NCBI RefSeq assembly: GCF_021134715.1
Contig: NC_060026.1
Coordinates: forward strand, 13,879,001 to 13,943,000
Direction of reading: 5' to 3'
DNA length: 64,000 nt
DNA from: Daphnia pulex
Lineage: Eukaryota; Arthropoda; Branchiopoda; Diplostraca; Daphniidae
The position numbers and the translations under genes were made by a program. The notes beneath the pieces are model-generated. The model was not told the DNA's origin. It made no database searches and saw only the letters and a list, made by a program, of their open reading frames with translations. Below, piece by piece: positions 49,201 through 60,408 of this stretch. The stretch's first letter is position 1; each line of letters starts with the position of its first letter.

Positions 49201-50171
49201 CGCCTCTGCCGGTGACTTGCACGAGATGAGATGGACGTCGGGAGGCATCAGCCAATTCAGCCCAGCACTTTGGAATAGGGGCGGCACTTTCAACAACCTC
49301 AAAGTGCCATTTGCTGCTGTTAAGGTTCTTTAGTTCAGACGTCCTCTACAATATTCTCAGCTGCTGGAGGGAAACTTTACCTTTTAAGATTTCCCACGAG
49401 ACTCCCTACAACTTCTTTTGTGGAGCGCATCCGCCATTCAGTTCTCATCCGGACCAGTTTGTTTCATCCCTTTTCAAAATGTCACCGGGCTGGAGGAATT
49501 CACAACCAAAAACGGAGACTCCCTTTCCTTGATGCTTCTCATCACCAATTCATTCCGGTTTCGTCATGTTTCCATTTTGTTGTTTATTCCAGTCATAATG
49601 GAAACGACGGATCTGGGATCGGTCCTGGGCATCGCCAGCGGCGTCTCCGCCTCGGTCCTGATGATTTGCATCGCCATCGGTTTGACGGCCAGATTTCGCC
49701 ATCAACAAAGTCATCAAAACCATCCGACCCGTCAACATCCGCACGGCAGCAACAACATCCGAGAAGACAAAACCGCCGTGAAATCGACCAGTCATCACCG
49801 TCCAAACGACCCGGACATGAATCCCGACATTCTCATCAACGGCCATTCCGGTAATTGTTGGGAAATCTATTGTCCATCCATCCAGTCGATAAGGAATTCA
49901 ATTTCAATTACATTGTGCCCAATAAACAGCGCAGGAAGAGCAACTGGCGCATCAACCAGAATTAGCCACACAATGGAATCACCGGAATAACAATTCCGCA
50001 GTGGGCCAGCAGCCACGGATGACCACCGACCGCACCTTCTCGTCTTATAACGGCCATCATCATCCATCGCCTCATTACATTTCGTCGGCGGCTGTTGGTG
50101 CCAACGCCATCGAGGTCGTCACCATCAAAACGCCGCACCGACAGAATGAAATTCCTGAAACTTCCATTTGA
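34280..50171 (+). CDS. Sidestep-family immunoglobulin receptor, 14 exons, 956 aa
   Basis: Exons: 34280-34508, 38305-38437, 38827-39119, 39513-39620, 39915-40211, 43189-43340, 43591-43810, 45962-46092, 46721-46880, 46945-47039, 47121-47231, 48417-48858, 49593-49850, 49930-50171. Every junction is in phase. Domains: signal peptide (about 1-40); Ig1 (about 77-218, with a long Gln-rich insertion near residues 128-156); Ig2 (219-353); Ig3 (354-477); Ig4 (478-574); Ig5 (575-690); FN3 (about 695-790); transmembrane helix (about 797-822); tail of about 134 residues ending ETSI, a class I PDZ-ligand pattern. The CRPNQKFLYGVA start of Ig5 and the GSLLCWARNDIGEQRDPCV and PPTNCSVVNQT stretches are diagnostic of Drosophila Sidestep relatives. 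Those act on axons and muscle as partners of Beat proteins. Confidence 0.88.
34509..38304 (+). other. Intron 1 of the sidestep-family gene
   Basis: This 3.8-kb intron separates the signal-peptide exon from Ig1. It contains the 227-bp foldback element at 36995-37221 and a short (TCA)n run near 38020. No exon with both splice sites and family similarity was found within it. Confidence 0.6.
36995..37221. mobile_element. Foldback MITE-like element, TA flanked
   Basis: The left arm begins TGGGGCTCTTTCACATCTG and the right arm ends with its near-exact reverse complement (CAGATGTGAAAGAGCCCTA). The arms extend about 95-100 bases each (including GATTTATCTGGCAACGCAGC and ATGGCGCCGTCTTTTGGTAG). They are separated by a short purine-rich centre (37090-37130). 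TA dinucleotides flank both sides (37222-37223 right, 36993-36994 left), as expected of a Tc1/mariner-type target duplication. No transposase is encoded. Confidence 0.85.
40212..43188 (+). other. Intron 5 of the sidestep-family gene
   Basis: A 3-kb intron between the Ig2 and Ig3 coding exons. Open stretches on both strands here (for example 40925-41269 and 42133-42441) show no splice context in phase with the gene and no recognisable protein features. A short G-run lies near 41083. Confidence 0.5.
43811..45961 (+). other. Intron 7 of the sidestep-family gene
   Basis: A 2.1-kb intron between Ig3 and Ig4. It contains a (GAC)n run at 43921-43940 and Arg/Ser-rich spurious open frames caused by CGA/CGT-rich composition (45287-45928). 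Nothing else is recognised. Confidence 0.5.
47232..48416 (+). other. Intron 11 of the sidestep-family gene
   Basis: A 1.2-kb intron interrupting the Ig5 domain. No internal exon or repeat is recognised. Confidence 0.5.
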
Positions 50172-51066
50172 CTTCCGTTGGAAGTACTATGAGGCGCGAA
50201 TCGGATGTCGGGTATAGACAAAATATTGACCAATTCTAATCTCTCAATTTTAAAAATCGTCTCCTTTTCCTTCAATATCACATGCTCCAAACATGATACG
50301 TTTTCATTTATTGCCTGTACATATTTACGTGTAATTGTAAAATATTTTAAATTACATTCGACATTCGAATTATTTATATTGCCCTTACTCTGTGAACTGT
50401 GATGGTTAATCTTATGATTGATATAATAGGATAAGATTGCTCGAAAGATTCATGTATCTCATCTCATATATACTACTCCGGATGGAACACTAAATAAGTC
50501 GTATGTTTTCTTGATGTTATTCAAATGGCCAAATTGATTTACATATTTTTTCTTTTCCTGTTCGCTATTACAAAATTACATGACCGGCATATGAATATGC
50601 AGAATAATAAAATCGGCTTTCAATGGCAGGACAGCCATTCTTTAGTACTTTTATCCGTTACAACTAGTATGGTATTTTCTTGTAAACGACGTCACACGTT
50701 TAGAGGAGGAAGGGAAGTAGCTACTTTTTGTAACGATTGAAAATTACGGGAGGGGTAGGAAATTGGACGGAATGAAAAAAGAGGAAATGGAAGGCAAAGC
50801 GTGAAAAATTTATTTTATTTTTAATAAAGGGAAGGGGTCTGAAAAAAAAGTTACCGTTTTTTAGGGAGATGGTACGATAAACTTTTGACAACGTGACGAG
50901 GTGGGAACTCAAAAATTGTCCAAACTGCGTTACACCTCGTCCCATATCCAAAACGAAAACTTTGGTCTCACATTTTCTTTGATTGTAAATCACCGGTAAT
51001 ATTTATTTTGATTACATTAATACAATTTAACAAAACAGAACAAAAGCAAATTACGTTTGCCTAGAA
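50172..51066. other. Convergent 3' intergenic region
   Basis: AT-rich sequence between the sidestep-family gene (plus) and the galactosyltransferase gene (minus). It includes several AATAAA-like words (for example near 50606) that could end the plus-strand transcript. No gene is supported. Confidence 0.5.
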
Positions 51067-52325
51067 TTATGATGCGACGGTGACGTTATCACGTTGGAAA
51101 TCGACAAGAATGTGAGTGTTAAGTAATTTTGATTGATAATCGATTATCTTGTATCGAAGATTAACCAGTCCGTCTGTTTTGAAACGATTGAAACCTTCCT
51201 TCATGACGTCGAGCCGGTTGGGACTGGGCACAGCTCTTTTGTGCGACTGCATCTTGTAGTGAACGAGGACGGACGACTGGCCGTTAAACGGCCTGACGAC
51301 TTTCAGATGTTGCGAGACGACGCGGTGATAAAAGTTTTCATCCTCGCCGCCCCAACCCCAGAAAGAATTGGCCAATCCGTTGATCCGTCCGAAATCATCC
51401 GCCGATATGGCGGTCACGGCCCCGAAAAAGCCCTCGCCAACCGACCTGTAATTATTCATTTCCATCTGAATTAATATTTAAATAATTATTAACAAGCAAT
51501 TTACGAATAATTCTTGAAATAATCCAGGGCAAATGCCATTTGGCGAGGCTTTCCGACTTCCGGACAGGTGTAAGGATTGCCGTCGTGTTCCGGCAGCATG
51601 TCAACGTCGTGTAAGATAAAACAATCGAATGTTTCATTTAATAACTGAGCTTCTTTGAAGCCAACGTTCATCAACATCCCTCGGTTGAATGGCAAACCGT
51701 CTATTAAAAGTAACTCATTAGCCATTTTTAAAAATTACTCTAGTAATTTTACTATTATACCAGACTGTTCGACGACGATGATGATGTAATCGAGTTGCTT
51801 CCGCTGGAGGAACGGATGCATGTAGCGCAGGAAAACGGTCAAATGATCTTTCCGGTCGCGCACCGGAACGACGATGGCCACTTTGTGCGGTGAACGGCAA
51901 TTCTCCGGCTGATACCTTCCGCCCATTTTCAATCCGGCCGCTTCCATCTTCGATTCGACTGTCATTTGATCCTCTTGAAGGATGGCGGCCATCGCCTCCG
52001 AAGACAAATTTGTCCATCCAGCTGTTCAATTAACAATTTACGATTTGTCACTGATAAAAGTGAAGTTGAAGCATCGCTTACTAAGTTTAGGTGAAACCTG
52101 CGGACACGGTTGCTGGGCTATTTGCCCATCAGGATGGCCATTCGATTGAGCTGTCTGTGAACTAGGATCTTCGGGGTGGAAGATGGACGAAGTTGTGACA
52201 CCATTGACAGCAGCATTTGACGTGTAATGAGCGTAGAAATAAAATGACACGGCCAATAACAGAAAACTGGAAATGACAGCACGGGAAATGCTCATCGAAA
52301 TGAAGTGCGGGCTTCTTGGCAACAT
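51067..52325 (-). CDS. Beta-1,4-galactosyltransferase family enzyme (359 aa, GT7)
   Basis: Exons (minus): 52082-52325, 51761-52021, 51505-51700, 51067-51445; phases agree. It is a type II Golgi protein: short cytosolic start, signal anchor at about residues 15-33 (ISSFLLLAVSFYFYAHY), Ser/Gln-rich stem, then the catalytic domain. Motifs in order: KVAIVVPVRDRKDHL, FNRGMLMNVGF, the metal-binding DVDMLPE (a DxD equivalent) and the acceptor-binding FWGWGGEDENFYHR, ending with the family-typical LRYKIIDYQ and LLNTHILVDF. Members transfer galactose, or GalNAc in many invertebrates, from the UDP-sugar to GlcNAc or xylose. Which acceptor applies here is not decided by the motifs seen. The start ATG at 52325 gives the expected stem length. 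It lies tail to tail with the sidestep-family gene. Confidence 0.9.
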
Positions 52326-52741
52326 GCTGACACACGACTAAACTATACCATAAAATACCAACAGCAACCAGTCAAGGGCAAAAGAACTTACAATATTTTT
52401 ACTTTTTACTTTTTTTTTTCTCCAGACCGAAAAAATTGCTCAAGCTCAGAATGCCCTTCACGCGTACCTATACTGCATAGTTATAACGAAATAAATGCAT
52501 GGTTGGATGAGCCAAAAAGGGCTGCAATGTGAGCGATGATGAATAGTATATTCGCCCTCCGGGTCAATACCCTGGGTGTTATGCCCGTCGTCCAGTACAT
52601 ATTTTCACAAGGTTCAGCAGTCTATAACGGTGTTTCTGGAAGCTCAAGGCGAATAAATGTGTACCTGCAATCCTGCATCGTTAGTAATTCCTTTTTTAAT
52701 TTTTGACGGGTCCAGTAAATAACCCGCCAAAAATTTCAAAT

Positions 52742-53310
52742 TTATTCCGTTATACCAAATATAGACGTCATCACAAACAGCTGTTGGTGCGATTTGCGCT
52801 GCTCCTCTCGACGCAAATCGAAATATGAAGGATTGAACAAAGAAGGAGTGATTAGAATTAGCGCTGCTATAGAACCGGCCTGGATTTCTATGGCCATTGC
52901 TGTTGGGAAACGGGTTTGACGTTTTGTATCAACAAGGAAATTATAAAGCGGATTACATATAGTATATATATGACGATGACTGCTTTCACTGAATGACGAC
53001 GCCCATATGAACGGCGACGGCGCACGCCAAAATACAGTCAAAGGCTCTGCAAATGAGAAAATGCCTTTATTTAAAATTGGTCTATAGAGCTCCATTTCAG
53101 CCGTGATGCAGAAATTCAGAATTCCCATGGGAAAACGTACGATCGATAAATTAAATTGAATTTCTCTTGTCAACTTTTTCTTACTGTCTGCAAAAGTTTC
53201 TATATTAAAAGTTCCAAACTTCCAATCATTTCAATTAAATATGCCGAAACTCACCGTTGTATAAGACATCAATAGAGAACAGGAATCTGCTGTAACACCA
53301 CAGTGACGTT
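52742..53310 (-). pseudogene. Possible uncharacterised gene or gene relic, start not found
   Basis: A 2-exon reading is possible on the minus strand. Exon 53253-53310 (hydrophobic, CCSIVLVLTSLWCYSRFLFS, then IDVLYN) has a perfect GTGAGT donor. Exon 52742-53200 follows a TTTTGCAG acceptor and is open for about 150 codons (contains LTREIQFNLSIVRFPMG and FPTAMAIEIQAGSIAAL). The first exon looks like a signal peptide, but no ATG precedes it in frame. The gene may have an unseen upstream exon, or may be dead. No family is recognised. An alternative in-frame ATG (MGILNF) would remove the hydrophobic start. Confidence 0.3.
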
Positions 53311-53839
53311 AACACCAAAACAATAGAACAGCAATAGATATAGTTCGATTGATTGGAGGAGTTAAGTCACGATATGTACGATCTTTATCTTGAGATTTCG
53401 TTTACATCAATTGTGCATTTGTGACGTAAACGTCGTTGGGTATTACATACAAAAAAATCAAAATAACAAACAAGCAGGGGGTCTTCGAGTGCTGCTGATT
53501 ATCAATTAACGTCAACTCTTAATAACCTTTGCTTGAGGCCTTGAGTGAGACGTGCTGCGAAAGACGATCTAAAGATTAAATCGCGGACCCGACGGCAGAG
53601 CAGCTCCTGCTCCCCCCACATGTGAATTTGACATGAGATTTTTGAACACGTTCACACGGGAGATGGGCGGCGGCGGGCGATTAAATCAACTAATTGTTTG
53701 CTCACGTCCCAGCCAGTCTATCCACAGCGTCGACGACGACGTCATCTATAGACAAACATGTGTGTGTGCTGTGTGCACTGGTCGAGATAAGCCGAGCTCA
53801 GCTGTGTCTGTGTCTCTCATCCAGTCGATTGTTTTTGTG

Positions 53840-53846
53840 TATAAAA
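53840..53846 (+). promoter_or_regulatory. TATA box of CRAL-TRIO gene 1
   Basis: TATAAAA lies 81-87 bases upstream of the ATG at 53927. A (CAG)n run sits directly before the start codon (about 53910-53926). Confidence 0.6.
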
Positions 53847-53926
53847 GCGACTGATTTTTCTGTTAAGTTTCATTCGTATCATACCGACGTGTCTTAATTA
53901 TATTCATCACCAGCAGCAGCAGCAGC

Positions 53927-55245
53927 ATGGGAGTTACAACTGTCACCACCAAACCGTTTGAAACTCAACTGAGCCCGGCGCTTTTGAAGAAGGCCCAATG
54001 CGAATTGGGCGAAGATGAGGAGCGCAGGCAACAGGTGATTGAAATCATCCGCCAATGGGTGGCGCAGCAGCCGCATTTGCAACGCATCCGCATGGGTATG
54101 TATAGGAATTAATTGGTTGTTTTAATTAATTAGATTATAATTATTGACGTTTATTACAGACGACTATGGCATTATCTGTTTTGCTCGGGGCTGCAAGTAC
54201 AGTCTGGAGAAAATGAAAACTAAAATGGATTTGATGTTTACGTTGAGGACGGCCTTGCCGGAATTCTTCGCCGGATGGGATCCGCTCAAGCCGCAAATTC
54301 AAGCCGCTCTTGCCTGCGGGTAAGCACTACTATAATATAGACTTAAATGTTAAACGCTATAAAATGTTGTTATATTTTATAATTATGTCCATCCAGATCG
54401 TTCCTACCTTTGCCTGATTACGACCAGCACGGCAGAAAAGTGATCGTCATGCGGCCGGGATGCTACGATCCTTTCCGCCACAAGCCGGAAGACATCGAGA
54501 AGGCCAATTTCATGATCTCTGACGTCATGGTGCAGAACGATGAGCAATTGTTCGTTAGCGGAATGGTCATCATCTACGATTGCGAAGGTTTCACACTGAA
54601 CCACTTCACTCAGCGGCCGCTCTCCTTGACTAAAAAACACATGTATTACCTGCAGGTATGTATCATTGGTATAATTATTGGCGGTATAATAGTTTTGAAT
54701 TTTGTTTTTTAATTTGTTTCAATTTTTTCTGCCAATCAGAGCGCTCCGTTGAGTCCGAAAACGATCCACTTTATTCGAACGACTTCCGTGTTTCAAACGG
54801 TTCACAATGTCATGACCAACTTCATCAACGATAAAATGAAGCAAAGGGTATAAAACAAAATTTGATTTGGTTTTATTCTGAATTATTAATTCAATCTTAC
54901 TCCTTTAATTTACAGTTAAAGGTTCACGGTCCCAATATGGAATCCCTTTACCAAGACATCGATCGTAAGATTCTCCCCAAGGATTACGGAGGCGATGGAA
55001 TGTCAATTGCCGAACTCACAGGTAAAATTAACTGATGTTTTGCTATATAGTCAAACATAGAGATAACTGAATTGTTTTAAATGCCAACAGATATGTGGAA
55101 GAAAAAAGTCGAAGAGAAAAGGGATTTCCTGATGGAATCGGAGAAAAATCTGCGCGTGGACGAGTCGCGACGACCGGGCAAAGCTAAGACGGCCCAAGAT
55201 ATTTTCGGCATCGAAGGATCATTCCGCAAACTCAACGTCGATTAA
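53927..55245 (+). CDS. CRAL-TRIO lipid-transfer protein, copy 1 (318 aa)
   Basis: Exons: 53927-54095, 54160-54319, 54397-54655, 54740-54847, 54916-55021, 55091-55245. The chain starts with a CRAL-TRIO N-terminal helical domain (residues about 15-100; [19 protein letters not shown]). The lipid-binding CRAL-TRIO domain follows (about 105-265; [44 protein letters not shown], ending [10 protein letters not shown]). It resembles alpha-tocopherol-transfer-like and CRALBP/clavesin proteins, which carry a hydrophobic ligand (retinoid, tocopherol or phosphoinositide) in a closed pocket in the cytosol. The ligand here is unknown. A lysine-rich C-terminal extension ([19 protein letters not shown]) is shared with copy 2 at 57060 and is not typical of the family. 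TATA is at 53840; AATAAA is at 55259. Confidence 0.92.
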
Positions 55246-55258
55246 TTTCTGTCTTCAT

Positions 55259-55264
55259 AATAAA
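55259..55264 (+). terminator. Polyadenylation signal of CRAL-TRIO gene 1
   Basis: AATAAA lies 14 bases after the stop codon at 55245. Confidence 0.6.
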
Positions 55265-57059
55265 ATATATTGTATATGTTTATTTCTTCGTTGTGTATAC
55301 GTTTAGGGGGATTTTGTATAGAAATTATTTGTTTCCACCGTGTGAAAATAATGATAATAAAACAACAATAATTCGTGTTCCATCAAAATCTATGTCAATA
55401 TGTCGAATGTCAAATAACGCTGGTGATCAAATATTAAATACATATCATTTAATCCGAAACATGAAATCGAATAAATCAGTTTATCATCTGTTGTATAGAA
55501 CAAAGGTCCCTTTAAGTAGATATCAATTCTCCTTTATGTCCAAATGTTTATGATACGTATTCCTTGTTCCTATTATCTTGTACCCATCAAAACTTGGCTG
55601 ACGTGTACCTTAATGCCTCGCACAGTACATACTTTGCATATTTTCAAATTTTATCACGCGGTCTTATATGTGCAATATCTAAGGAAGTCTACAGACCCAA
55701 TGATATCACGTAACCCAACGCACCGCGTGACTGTGTGTATACAAACTACAGTTCATACTGAACGAACTTGAGCTGTGATGACTTTTTATCTTGCTTGGAA
55801 ACAAGACACTGCACTGATTCCGAGCGAGAGCGAGATCAAGCCGGAAAAACAAGTTTCTTATGTGCATACGTATAGCAGCCAGCTCTTATATCCTTACATT
55901 ATTCCAAAATGTTCCAAGTTTTTTCATCCACTGCATTTTGCAATAGTGAAAGAGACGTACAGAGATTTTTTAAATAGCTATTAGCTATTCAGTCTGGGCT
56001 TGAGAATTTGCTTTGATTTTTAAAAAGAGAAAGTGTCTGTAGATCGATATTTGTTATGTTGTTGTTGTTCGTATCTTATCATATATCCTATTTAGCTTAT
56101 TTTGCCGAGTTGTACCTACGTTTCTGATTAATACATCTGTTAAATCAAAGTCTCCTTATAAATTAACATACTAAAAAGAGCAAATATGTATATTGATTTG
56201 GAATATTTCGTGATGAATTTTAGAAATACATTTATCTGTTTTTCTATTAGAGAAAGGAGAATTTAAGTTTCAACTTGATACTTTTTACAAGTTCATGTAT
56301 ATATAACGTCGCATGAAAGAACCTATAAATATTCCCGTCAGCCAAATTGAGCACTTTGCCATTTTGATTCGATTTTCGGCCTTTGATTCCTGAACTCGGA
56401 ACTCGAAAGAAATGACATTGATTTCGCCATATATCAGAATGCATTTCCTCTCTATAGAGAAGAAACCGACTGAGCTGCTGGGCGTTATATGTTGTGTGTC
56501 TTTGAATAATTCCGGAGAGGCTTGCGCGCCGGAATCGAATTTCTGTTTTGCATAACCTGCTGAACTTGACGGGCTGATCACAAGTCGCGGGCAAATCGGA
56601 ATTCCAATCGTGTACACTGCTGTACACCGTATATCAAAGATTATCTTATATACAGCTCTATCTATTACATATAAATCTCAAAATTCTTAGACGACTCAAA
56701 GTTGGACGTTGGGAAAGCGACTGGGAATAAAATTGGGTCGATGTAGACATGCCCGAGAAAATGAGGTTCTTATTTTTATGTAGGCGCGCTAGTTGTTGAA
56801 TTTCTATAGCCGCTTTTAATTTCGAATGTCTGGGAATACTTTCATACTCAATAACCACGACCGCAATGTAATACGTTTGACGTGCAGAAGAGAAACTGCC
56901 GTCCGACGACTTTTTGTATGTAGAGAGAAAATAGTACCGTTAGAGTGAGCTGCAGAAAGAAGTATGTGTAGTCTCATTTTCCTTACAGTAGGGTTGCCAC
57001 TTTTTACTCGGCTGGACTGGTTTCTCTACAAGTGTTAAAGACGGCTGCTGCTGCTGGAA
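55265..57059. other. Intergenic between the CRAL-TRIO copies
   Basis: AT-rich spacer. Two overlapping minus-strand open frames (56247-56627 and 56285-56617) and another at 56658-56858 lack clear splice sites, signal peptide or recognisable motifs and are not called. No TATA box as strong as that of copy 1 is visible before the second gene. A (CTG)n run (about 57046-57056) sits just before its start. Confidence 0.5.
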
Positions 57060-58519
57060 ATGTCGACGAAAGCTTTTCAAACTCAGTTGAGTCAAGTTAT
57101 TTTGAAAAGAGCGCAGAGTGAATTGGGCGAAGACGAGGATCGCAGACAACAAGTGATTGCCATTGTCAAGAAATGGATGACTCAGCAGCCACATTTGCAG
57201 CGAATACGATTAGGTAAAAAATATTATCTAGAAAACAAGACCTTGAGATGAGAGAAATCGAAAGTTGTCTCTCACGTGACGCAATGTTACCAGTTACGTA
57301 ACAATCGATTATTTATTTTATCGCCGAGCCAAATGTCGACTGCTGTTTTATTACCTCATATAAAACCATTTGAAATTGTGTTATCATTTTAATTAATTTT
57401 GGACTGCAATTACAGATGAGTATTCAATTATTTGCTTCGCGCGCGGATGCAAATACAGCCTGGAGAAAATCAAGATCAAAATTGATTTACAATGTACTTT
57501 GAGAACGGCCCTGCCGGAATTCTTCACCGGATGGGACCCGATGAAACCGAGAATCCAGGACGCACTTGCATGTGGGTAAGAATTAAATTTTCTTTTTTAA
57601 AAATTCTAAATTTCTCAAATAGTTAAATCCTATTAAAACCTGTTTATTCGTCTATAGGTCGTTCCTCCCGTTGCTGGATTACGACCAGCACGACAGAAAA
57701 GTCATCATCATGCGGCCGGGCTGTTTCGATCCGATGCTATTCAAAGCGGAAGATATCGACAAAGCCAATTTCATGATCTCCGACACCATGGGCCGGGAGG
57801 ACGAGCAAATGTTTGTCACCGGCATGGTCATCATCGTCGATGTCCAGGGATTTTCACTCAACCACCTCACCCAGAAGCCGCTCGCCCTTTTTAAAAAGCA
57901 GATGTATTTCTTGCAGGTATTAGTGTGTTGGCGATTCATTTCAATCATCGTAAATTATAATCGGGAATTGTTTTTTTACTGGGGATTAGAGCGCTCCGAT
58001 AAGTCCCAAAACGATCAACTTTATTCGAACCAATTCCGTCTTCCATTCGGCTTATAATATGGTGACGAATATGCTCAACGATAAAATGAAGCAACGGGTA
58101 AGTCATTTGAATGTAATTATTTTTGTGTGTACAGTTTAGACTGAAAAAAATTTGGTTTTAAAGTTAAAGGTGCACGGGTCCGATTTCCGATCGCTGTACA
58201 AAGAAATCGACCGCAGAATTCTCCCCAAGGATTACGGTGGCGATGGACTTTCACTTGCAAAACTCACTGGTATAATTTTGATTTTTCTTTAAGAAAATGA
58301 TATTGCTAATTATTTGGCATTATTTTAAATAATTCCCAATTGGATTTATAAACCCTATTAATAGATTTATGGAAACAAAAAGTCGAGGAGCAAAGGGATT
58401 CCCTGATGGAATCGGAGAGGAATTTGCGTGTCGACGAATCGAGACGTCCGGGCAAAGCCAAGACGGCCCAAGATATTTTTGGCATCGAAGGATCATTCCG
58501 CAAACTCAACATAGACTGA
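57060..58519 (+). CDS. CRAL-TRIO lipid-transfer protein, copy 2 (313 aa)
   Basis: Exons: 57060-57213, 57416-57575, 57658-57916, 57990-58097, 58164-58269, 58365-58519. Exons 2-6 have exactly the same lengths as in copy 1 (160, 259, 108, 106, 155), so this is a tandem duplicate. The domain order is the same: N-terminal helices ([18 protein letters not shown]), CRAL-TRIO pocket ([43 protein letters not shown]) and the shared C-terminal tail. The N-terminus is five residues shorter. Differences concentrate in pocket-facing positions (for example YDCEGF versus VDVQGF), which would allow a changed ligand. The acceptor of exon 5 (TTTTAAAG) is weak but is required by the conserved frame. Confidence 0.9.
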
Positions 58520-59068
58520 ATTTAATTTTCCAAAGACCATAACTTGCTAACAGTGACAGTGTGTCCGTTTATTCCGGCGAAATCTCCTTATAATGACTCA
58601 CTCAATTGAATAGAAATATTTACAAACTTTTTTCCAGGAAAGGTTGTTCAAAAGTTGGTGATTCTCTGAACTCTGTTAACGATTTAAATGTGTTTTTTCC
58701 CATAAATTAACTCTTATGTTACTAGGCCCAGAACTGAGTGAGAGAATTTAGAGAGAAAGTCAATTTTTAATTTCAAATTGGCTTATTTTATTATCACCGC
58801 CATGGTTACTGTTTAGTTAACAAATTTGCTTGGCTTCTCAGGGAAGTTTGTCTGCATGAAAAATGGCGTCGGCCACAAATTCTTTAGTTAGTCGGCTGTG
58901 AAAATGCTGTGAGTCTGCCAATTCAGTTCATTGTAGAGATTGTGTTGAGCTTTTTAACGTCGACATAATCATCACCATTGATCCCTCAAAACTCGAGAAT
59001 AGCCAAGCCTGGCAGCATCATCTGAGCCTATCCACCGACGTTAAAAAAGGAATACCAAATTCATCAAA

Positions 59069-59084
59069 ATGGAGCCAGCAGCAG
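59069..59084 (+). CDS. Possible orphan first coding exon
   Basis: ATGGAGCCAGCAGCAG is followed by a strong GTAAGAAC donor, with a good translation context (TCAAAATGG). No downstream plus-strand exon was found before the C1q gene on the other strand, so the gene would have to continue past the window or the exon is not real. Confidence 0.2.
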
Positions 59085-59429
59085 GTAAGAACTTTGTTCT
59101 GAACTCGTTTCTGGTCGCGAATTTTTATTTGAATTGCCAATTATCGACGAGTGCACGAGCCCCTAGCACTAGCAATCGTTTCATTTAACTATAAGTCTAT
59201 TATAACACGAAATTATTTTTATGTTTTGCTCTCTGTTTTATTTGAAACGTTGGTCGTTGCTGTTCATTTTCATACCGTGCGAATAGATGGCGCGTCTGTC
59301 CATTTCAGCGGGCGAAATTCACATTTTGTAAATTAAAACCGAAAAAGTGAAACACATTTACTAAAGATAACCGAGATTCGTAGAGAATAAAAGCGTTTCA
59401 TTCCCGTGCTGATTTATTTAAATTCGAGC

Positions 59430-60370
59430 TGCGATAGGAAAACAAATGAGAAATTTTAATTTTTTGTTTGGAAAATCTGTGTGTGGGAATCCAAACGAAT
59501 TTTTCTATTCCCCCGCCCTTTATCCTTATGTTTACTCATGCACAACTATTATACACGTGTAACTGTGAAACGATTAATCAAAATTCCAATCCGTAAGCGA
59601 ATTAGACGAGAATTAATTTTCTCTCATTTCTAGTCGCTTTTTGAAATCTAACAATTAAAATTGGTTTTTTACTGGTCGCGTTGACATTTTTACAGATAGA
59701 AATTTGAAAATTTGTATGTGCATTAAAAGTGCTTAGTTGCATGCACAGTAAAATTTTCGTCAAGTCAGAAGTCCCAACCTTTAATGAATTAGAGTCGATC
59801 GAATTTCCTCCCCTCCCATCCTGCGACCGTGAGAAGGAAATAATTAAAATTTAATTGAAATAAATTAAAATAGTGAAAAGCTCCCTTAAAGGTAAACAAG
59901 ATGTGTAGACTGTAGTCGCATTCGTTTTAATTCGAGCGAAATAAAAAAATTCCAAATAAAATCAATTTTGATATATGGCAATCAAAACGAGTTTTTCACG
60001 TCCCCTGCTCTTATTTTTAGAGATAGAAAAACGAGTTTTTGTGGACGATTGCATAACTAAAATGTGAATTCATCTGTAAAAAATATTTTTGAAAATTCAG
60101 ATCCGTAAGAGAATTAGAGGAGAATGAATTTCCTCCTATTTCAAGGTCTCCCGCAATTTTGTCAATCTGGCAATTAAATTTTTTTTTGTTCGTATCGTCT
60201 AGAGTTTTGCTGTTTTGCAGATAGAATTTTGAAACTTTGCTTGTGTATTCAGTAAGTGTAATTACATCTACAGTTCAATTTTGGTAAAGAAATGTCCATT
60301 CCGTAATGAATTGGAAACAAATGAGCTCTTTTCCCTTCCCCCTTAAAATTCCCTTCCCCAAATTTTCGTG
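59430..60370. repeat. Diverged direct duplication, unit about 0.5 kb
   Basis: Ordered word matches between 59565-59800 and 60100-60330 (AATCCGTAAGCGAATTAGA versus GATCCGTAAGAGAATTAGA; TACAGATAGAA versus TGCAGATAGAA; CTTTAATGAATT versus CCGTAATGAATT) indicate an old tandem duplication in non-coding DNA. Confidence 0.6.
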
Positions 60371-60408
60371 TCAACGTCAACATCATTTTGGATGTTGAAC
60401 CCAAAACC

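Larger units (their letters stand above)
58520..60408. other. Intergenic, contains a diverged tandem duplication
   Basis: No supported gene apart from the doubtful exon at 59069. The blocks 59430-59880 and 59990-60370 are related to each other: both contain ATCCGTAAG(C/A)GAATTAGA, then CAGATAGAA, then TTTGAAA...TTTG, and later TAATGAATT, in the same order and similar spacing. Confidence 0.5.

Noticed and set aside
56247..56858. Minus-strand open frames of 126, 110 and 66 codons between the CRAL-TRIO genes
   Set aside because: Two overlap in different frames, none has a signal peptide or splice-compatible partner, and I found no similarity to the candidate at 52742-53310.
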